64,000 nt of DNA from Siphonodentalium dalli (taxonomy: Eukaryota > Mollusca > Scaphopoda > Gadilida > Siphonodentaliidae), in assembly GCA_032622095.1 (NCBI GenBank), contig CP136062.1:201275959-201339958 (forward strand). The letters are read 5' to 3'. Both the position numbers and the translations under genes were made by a program. Positions 60,001 through 64,000 of this stretch are shown piece after piece (within the stretch, counting starts at the first letter, position 1; the number at the start of each line of letters is the position of its first letter). The notes under the pieces are model-generated. The model did no database searches. It saw only the letters and a program-made list of their open reading frames with translations, and had not been told where the DNA came from.

Positions 60001-60894
60001 AAGACATATCGTGTGCTTATTTTACCGAATCAAACTGATGGGTGACCCAGGTGTGCCAACTGAAAGAATGTAATAATTGGCTAATTTTGTTGAAATTTTC
60101 CATTAGTTCGATGGAAGCATTTCAGAAAAAAGCAACGCGTTAGAAGGACGCCCAATTGTAAATATCTACTCTTAATTCGGGACGAATTATTTATCAATAG
60201 ACAAACGACAATGCTTCCACCAACTGAGTCACTGTGGATAACCCCATACATAATAATGTAATCATGCCAATTTGGATATAAAAATTATATGAGAATAGCC
60301 TGTTTGAGCCAGAATTTTCTCTATTACCGTTCAGTCACCACCCTTTCGTGAAATCTCACAGAAATACTTCAAATGCATTTAACATGTATACCGTTGTATA
60401 GATTCACATGCGCTGTCTGTGAATCATTAACAGCATAATGTGCATCTTATACACGTATACATGTATGTCCAATACAACGTCAATGAGATTTCTTGACTGA
60501 ATGTACTTATTGTAGGTCAATGCTAGACACAGACGAACGTGTAAGGCTAGAATGCTTTTGTTGGGGGGGGGGGGGGGGGGGGGGTCAGGCCTAAAAATTC
60601 GAACTCCCAACGTTTTTGGCATTTTGAACAAAGCTGGGATGATAAAATCCCCCGTCGCCACTGACAAGGCTATATACACTCTATTTATAGTTCAAGCTGT
60701 TTCTTCAAGTCGCCGTTGGTACTAACTATGGCTTCTTTCCCGACACGTGGGATTATGGGTACGAGAAACCATGGAAAAACAAGGGCAAGACACCGAACAG
60801 AGATTTCTGGGAGAAGAGACATTCGTGGCTTCCATCATGGGAAAGCGAAGCCGTTGCCATGGTAATTAAAGAGGTGAAAATGGAAACATTTTGA
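47949..60894 (+). CDS. GH16 endo-1,3-beta-glucanase (laminarinase-type), ten exons
   Basis: Predicted to hydrolyse internal beta-1,3 bonds of laminarin-like glucans. Exons: 47949-48015, 49166-49245, 50908-50982, 51907-51976, 53691-53858, 56291-56368, 58179-58290, 58734-58805, 59541-59667, 60691-60894. Every intron is GT-AG, all phases agree, and the sum is 1053 nt (350 residues plus stop). The GH16 active-site motif GGEIDLMEARG is at residues 170-180: E172 (nucleophile), D174 and E177 (acid/base) are intact. That is unlike the immune glucan-recognition relatives, which lack the catalytic glutamates. Other family signatures: NDEFQVYTP near 50, LPPIMSAR near 120, PRGDWIWPAIWMFP near 147-159, and VAVGTNYGFFPDTWDYGYEKPW in the last exon. 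No signal peptide is seen at the chosen start, so an upstream exon may be missing. The C-terminus (AVAMVIKEVKMETF) is short. Confidence 0.88.
48139..48387. mobile_element. Palindromic MITE in GH16 intron 1
   Basis: Left arm 48139-48246 and right arm 48280-48387 are inverted copies. Landmarks are AAAACGCTTTGTTT, GATTGTATTAGT and TATGAAGATAG with complements. It is non-coding and lies 124 nt after the exon 1 donor. Confidence 0.7.
49166..49245 (+). CDS. GH16 gene, exon 2
   Basis: Acceptor AAATGCCAG, donor AAG/GTAAGA. It encodes (V)MFKDTFENRVELGDDWDV then TVSMYGGK, corresponding to the family's opening strand (typically 'F.D.FD...W...'). A weaker alternative donor four bases upstream would break the frame with exon 3. 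Confidence 0.75.
50027..50636. repeat. 46/54-bp minisatellite in GH16 intron 2
   Basis: About 12 copies of CATGCTGATCGATATCTTGT, then GTATTTATTGAGATATCTGT and ACCTCC. Longer copies add CTCCAAAT. Long and short units alternate, and single-base variants (CTTGTG or GTTGTG) also follow the alternation, indicating expansion as dimers. The array sits inside a copy of the AAAGAGCGTTT dispersed repeat. Confidence 0.9.
50908..50982 (+). CDS. GH16 gene, exon 3
   Basis: Acceptor TCTCAACAG, donor CCA/GTAAGT. It encodes NDEFQVYTPHEKN then IYIRDGCLFLRP, phase 0 at both ends; the EFQ.YT and GxLxLxP pattern is characteristic of GH16 laminarinases. Confidence 0.92.
51350..51845. repeat. Mixed repeat fragments in GH16 intron 3
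   Basis: An alternating hairpin lies at 51363-51411: GCACAAAGGGTC can pair with GACCCCTTTGTGC-like sequence (51380-51391), or GGGTCATACG with CGTATGACCC (51402-51411). A CGTCCGTCC-rich stretch is at 51598-51652. A solitary mariner-MITE fragment is at about 51787-51845. Confidence 0.55.
51907..51976 (+). CDS. GH16 gene, exon 4
   Basis: Acceptor ATTTTCAG, donor TATG/GTTAGT. It encodes TLTVDHPKFSHTDALNT then ATMDMY. PTLT is a classic continuation of the preceding exon. Confidence 0.88.
52578..52977 (-). mobile_element. TTAA-flanked MITE, family 1, full-length copy C (GH16 intron 4)
   Basis: 400 bp including both TTAA copies. It lies in reverse orientation to copy A and is nearly identical to it. 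Both 69-nt hairpins are intact. The frame called on it (52508-52738) is an artefact. TTAACCCGTTGGCTGC immediately to its right looks like the end of another CCC-type element sharing the same TTAA. Confidence 0.88.
53450..53600 (+). repeat. Dispersed AAAGAGCGTTT repeat fragment (GH16 intron 4)
   Basis: Contains AAAGAGCG twice, GGAAAACTGCTATGGCG and TTTCAGAGTACATAAA in the order seen at 34490-34702. It ends about 90 nt before exon 5. Confidence 0.55.
53691..53858 (+). CDS. GH16 gene, exon 5
   Basis: Acceptor ATGTTACCAG, donor CCAG/GTTAGA. It encodes the Cys-rich EMFDCCTEECNDGAHREG segment (disulfide region of the family), then GTLPPIMSARISPK and YGRITVIARIPRGDWIWP. The ATG at 53681 that opens a naive frame is intronic. 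Confidence 0.93.
55006..55214. mobile_element. hAT-like MITE in GH16 intron 5
   Basis: An 8-bp duplication TGTGGCAT lies at 54998-55005 and 55215-55222. The ends CAGGGGCGCCG and CGGCGCCCCTG are inverted repeats. An 8-bp target duplication with CAGGGGCG-type ends is the hAT superfamily signature. The interior is G/C-rich with GCCCTTTTT repeats and a G-run at 55063-55074, and is non-coding. Confidence 0.85.
55325..55535. repeat. Tandem duplication, ~105 bp unit (GH16 intron 5)
   Basis: AGGCTACCATCCG.T.GTATTC, TGCATGACA and TACTGGCAAAT occur in order twice (from about 55326 and 55431), diverged by some substitutions. Confidence 0.75.
56291..56368 (+). CDS. GH16 gene, exon 6 (catalytic motif)
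   Basis: Acceptor TTGTTCACAG, donor AGAG/GTAATC. It encodes AIWMFPNNEVYGGWPTGGEI then DLMEAR. It carries both catalytic glutamates in E-I-D-L-M-E, the GH16 signature of the type with the extra bulge residue. At only 78 nt and without a usable ATG frame, simple ORF calling misses it. Confidence 0.95.
56565..56700 (-). repeat. Dispersed palindromic-core repeat, partial copy (GH16 intron 6)
   Basis: GCTCTTTATAATATGTTTTC, GGCCCGCGC.ATAAAA and GGAATAACG match 40240-40300. The palindrome itself is missing. Confidence 0.55.
57986..58139 (+). mobile_element. Half of a GTACACTAAATCC MITE (GH16 intron 6)
   Basis: Matches 46010-46171: ATTATAATTACCATGTTGTT, CCATGGCTCAAATTCATT and GGCCGGATTTAGTGTACAGT. 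The left half is lost or diverged. It ends 40 nt before the exon 7 acceptor. Confidence 0.75.
58179..58290 (+). CDS. GH16 gene, exon 7
   Basis: Acceptor TATGTTTGCAG, donor ACAG/GTGAGT. It encodes GNMKAMDADGVNHGCDTI then SSAVHFGVDPNQNRELVHD, matching the 'hhG...GS.LHWGP' substrate-cleft region of the family. A MITE fragment ends 40 nt upstream. Confidence 0.93.
58530..58733 (+). repeat. Dispersed AAAGAGCGTTT repeat copy abutting exon 8
   Basis: Degenerate copy: GGTCTCACTTCT, AAAATTGCCATGACGTTGG, CAGAATATGTACA, TCGTGTATTTATCTACC. The match runs almost to the acceptor at 58733. Confidence 0.45.
58734..58805 (+). CDS. GH16 gene, exon 8
   Basis: Acceptor TTTCACATTTTAG, donor TAGT/GTGAGT. It encodes (S)RMPQGTWSDDFHSYSLQW then TEDSI; 'DFH.Y.L.W' is a strongly conserved GH16 strand. 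Confidence 0.94.
59062..59440 (-). mobile_element. TTAA-flanked MITE, family 1, copy D (GH16 intron 8)
   Basis: TTAA at 59062-59065 and 59437-59440. Same orientation as copy C, both hairpins intact, with about 21 nt missing from the spacer. The right end is 100 nt before exon 9. Confidence 0.88.
59541..59667 (+). CDS. GH16 gene, exon 9
   Basis: Acceptor TAATAATTGCAG, donor AAT/GTAGGT. It encodes HEVDGKESHVVKTPPDGFF then KRFGFHGNDPWRKGGHNAPF and DQN. The VDG turn and the PFDQ.F substrate-binding motif are typical. Confidence 0.94.
60563..60584. repeat. Poly-G tract (22 G) in GH16 intron 9
   Basis: Uninterrupted G-run 106 nt upstream of exon 10. Confidence 0.9.
60691..60894 (+). CDS. GH16 gene, exon 10 (terminal)
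   Basis: Acceptor CTCTATTTATAG. It encodes FKLFLQVAVGTNYGFFPDTW, then DYGYEKPWKNKGKTPNRDFW and a 27-residue tail ending at TGA 60892-60894. ATG/GTAATT at 60860 could be a weak donor, but reading through gives the expected final strand before the stop. Confidence 0.9.
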   Translation, partial: FKLFLQVAVGTNYGFFPDTWDYGYEKPWKNKGKTPNRDFWEKRHSWLPSWESEAVAMVIKEVKMETF

Positions 60895-60975
60895 CATGAG
60901 AACGAGGTCGTTTCAAGTAGTGTTAATGAACATGAGATACTTTTGTGACCCGATGGAAATGAATGAGCTTACTGC

Positions 60976-60981
60976 AATAAA
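60976..60981 (+). promoter_or_regulatory. Polyadenylation signal of the GH16 gene
   Basis: AATAAA 82 nt after the stop codon, with no other candidate in between. The expected cleavage window (10-30 nt downstream) falls on the TTAA and terminal repeat of MITE copy E. Confidence 0.7.
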
Positions 60982-60991
60982 GAGCTACCAA

Positions 60992-61391
60992 TTAACCCTT
61001 TACCCAACAGAAGGGCCCTGTGCCAATGCATTCTCTTATATATGCGAGTCGACCATAGGTCGCCTCGCATATATAAGAGAATGCATTGGCTTAACACATT
61101 AAAAATTATAAAATTGTAAAAGAATGTAAGAAAAAATGGTAAAAAGTGTTAACAAAAGATTTTTTTTAGGCCAATGCATTCTCTTATATATGCGAGGCGA
61201 CCTATGGTCGACTCGCATATATAAGAGAATGCATTGGCACAGGGCATAACTGTAACCATCACAATGTGGTCAATGAGCCGGTTCCAATGATATCCATATT
61301 TGTATGGTTTTATTGAGACAGACCCAAGATATTTTAGGCTGTTGAAGCTTTATTTGGCCGGTTTTGGCCGGTTTGTTGGGTAAAGGGTTAA
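60992..61391 (-). mobile_element. TTAA-flanked MITE, family 1, full-length copy E
   Basis: TTAA at both ends, 400 bp, same orientation as copies C and D, both hairpins intact. It starts 98 nt after the GH16 stop codon. Confidence 0.88.
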
Positions 61392-61640
61392 AGTAGAATC
61401 TTTCATAATTATCGTTATGAATCTTTCTATATTGCTACTTAGTTGTATTTTTATTGTATCTTGAGGGAGTAATATGCATGTTTAACATTTTCTGTACTAA
61501 ATGAATTGTCAAATTCAGTTATACAAGTCCACATTGGAATTGCTTATTATTCATATGGAAGTGTGTTCAGGGAAAATTAGCAGACGGCTGACAGACGGAA
61601 TGATAATACAAGTGCGGAGGGATTCAAATTCGTTGGTGTG

Positions 61641-61715
61641 GAATGTTCAGATCATAAGCTCAACAAACGGCATAATTGTGGCTGTTTGTTGATCGAAATT
61701 ATTATCTGAACATTT
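61641..61715. repeat. Interrupted hairpin
   Basis: GAATGTTCAGAT and CAACAAAC pair with GTTTGTTG and ATCTGAACATTTC to the right; the loop is about 18 nt. It may be a remnant of a foldback element. Confidence 0.55.
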
Positions 61716-62338
61716 CAAAAGGGAACTACTCGTCAATGAGTATTTATCAAATAAAGGGTTAAACCACACAGTAGAACAGCTGGAAAGAGAAGATATATAT
61801 ATAGGCTACAATATGTTTACAATTCAGAATTGGTAAATGGTTTACATACCAAAAACTGGGAATATCATTCGCCTGCACGTGGCTAGAGCGTCTCATTGGG
61901 GTGTACACCTTGAAAGTCCCAACTGCACCCTCTTGAACCAGACCAAACTTACCAGCGGCGAAATTCCATTAGCACCCCCCCCCCCCGAGTTCGCGTACTC
62001 AAGCTTTCCAACTGTTGGACGTTTCCAACCTAACAGTTCTCTTCTTAAATTAGTAGTTTCCATTTCCCCAGTAATTACTAGTCGCAAATTCAAACAGAAC
62101 ATTAGCGTTTTAATCTTTGTTAAACGTGCATATATTTTGGTATGACTCTTACAGCTTCTTAAATAATTATAAATAATAAGGAGCGTTCACAATTATGAAA
62201 TATTATTGTTTTTGACGTAATACTTATGGATTACTGTGCGAATTTTCGTTATCCTTGTACCATACTAATGATGCCACAGGCAATGACCCTGTTATGCCAA
62301 ATTAAACCCACATGCCCCTGGGGAAATACTAAAAACCA
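61716..62338. other. Non-coding stretch
   Basis: Contains a poly-C run (61975-61986) and TTCCAAC/TTTCCAACC words of the degenerate dispersed repeat at 61998-62032. No gene recognised. Confidence 0.4.

Positions 62339-64000
<1,662 letters not shown>

Overview
The window looks like animal nuclear DNA, most likely from a mollusc (perhaps a bivalve). It is AT-rich and gene-poor. Its coding sequence is split into short exons by GT-AG introns, and it is packed with small inverted-repeat transposons, minisatellites and decayed LINE fragments. The one clear gene is a laminarinase-type GH16 glucanase of the kind marine molluscs use to digest algal beta-1,3-glucans. The phylum is an inference, not something read from a marker gene.

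Layout. 1-0.55 kb: terminal exon of a plus-strand gene cut by the window edge, encoding the second half of a PHD-like zinc finger. 0.6-12 kb: non-coding, with two TTAA-flanked MITEs, a paralogous duplication that preserves the empty target site of one MITE, a palindromic MITE and a possible decayed integrase fragment. 13.0-15.4 kb: a 5'-truncated minus-strand LINE flanked by an exact 58-bp target-site duplication. 16-18 kb: a foldback repeat, a candidate terminal exon and a degenerate tandem repeat. 19.2-19.6 kb: the C-terminal piece of a second LINE. 21.9-22.6 kb: a minisatellite. 23.8-26.4 kb: a repeated block interrupted by another TTAA MITE and carrying its own 20-bp minisatellite. 26.6 kb: a candidate minus-strand exon. 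27.2-36.5 kb: foldback elements, a Tc1/mariner-like MITE, a 1.5-kb satellite with a 22-bp unit and 489-bp higher-order period, and nested MITEs. 40-46 kb: dispersed repeats, a 26-bp minisatellite and a second duplicated locus with a filled and an empty TTAA site.

47.9-60.9 kb: the GH16 gene on the plus strand, assembled here as ten exons whose phases match at every junction and whose lengths sum to 1053 nt (350 codons plus stop). Both catalytic glutamates are present, so it should be an active endo-1,3-beta-glucanase and not a catalytically dead glucan-binding relative. Its introns hold a minisatellite, a hAT-like MITE, two TTAA MITEs and other repeats. A third TTAA MITE begins 11 nt after the AATAAA signal. 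61-64 kb: a hairpin, a large foldback element and a (TA)n array.

The most striking pattern is a group of TTAA-flanked MITEs with at least three different terminal repeats, all starting CCCTTT, that carry the same 69-nt hairpin module. In full-size members the module occurs twice, in opposite orientation. A second theme is that tandem arrays (TA dinucleotide, 20-bp and 46/54-bp units) appear to have grown inside individual copies of dispersed repeats.
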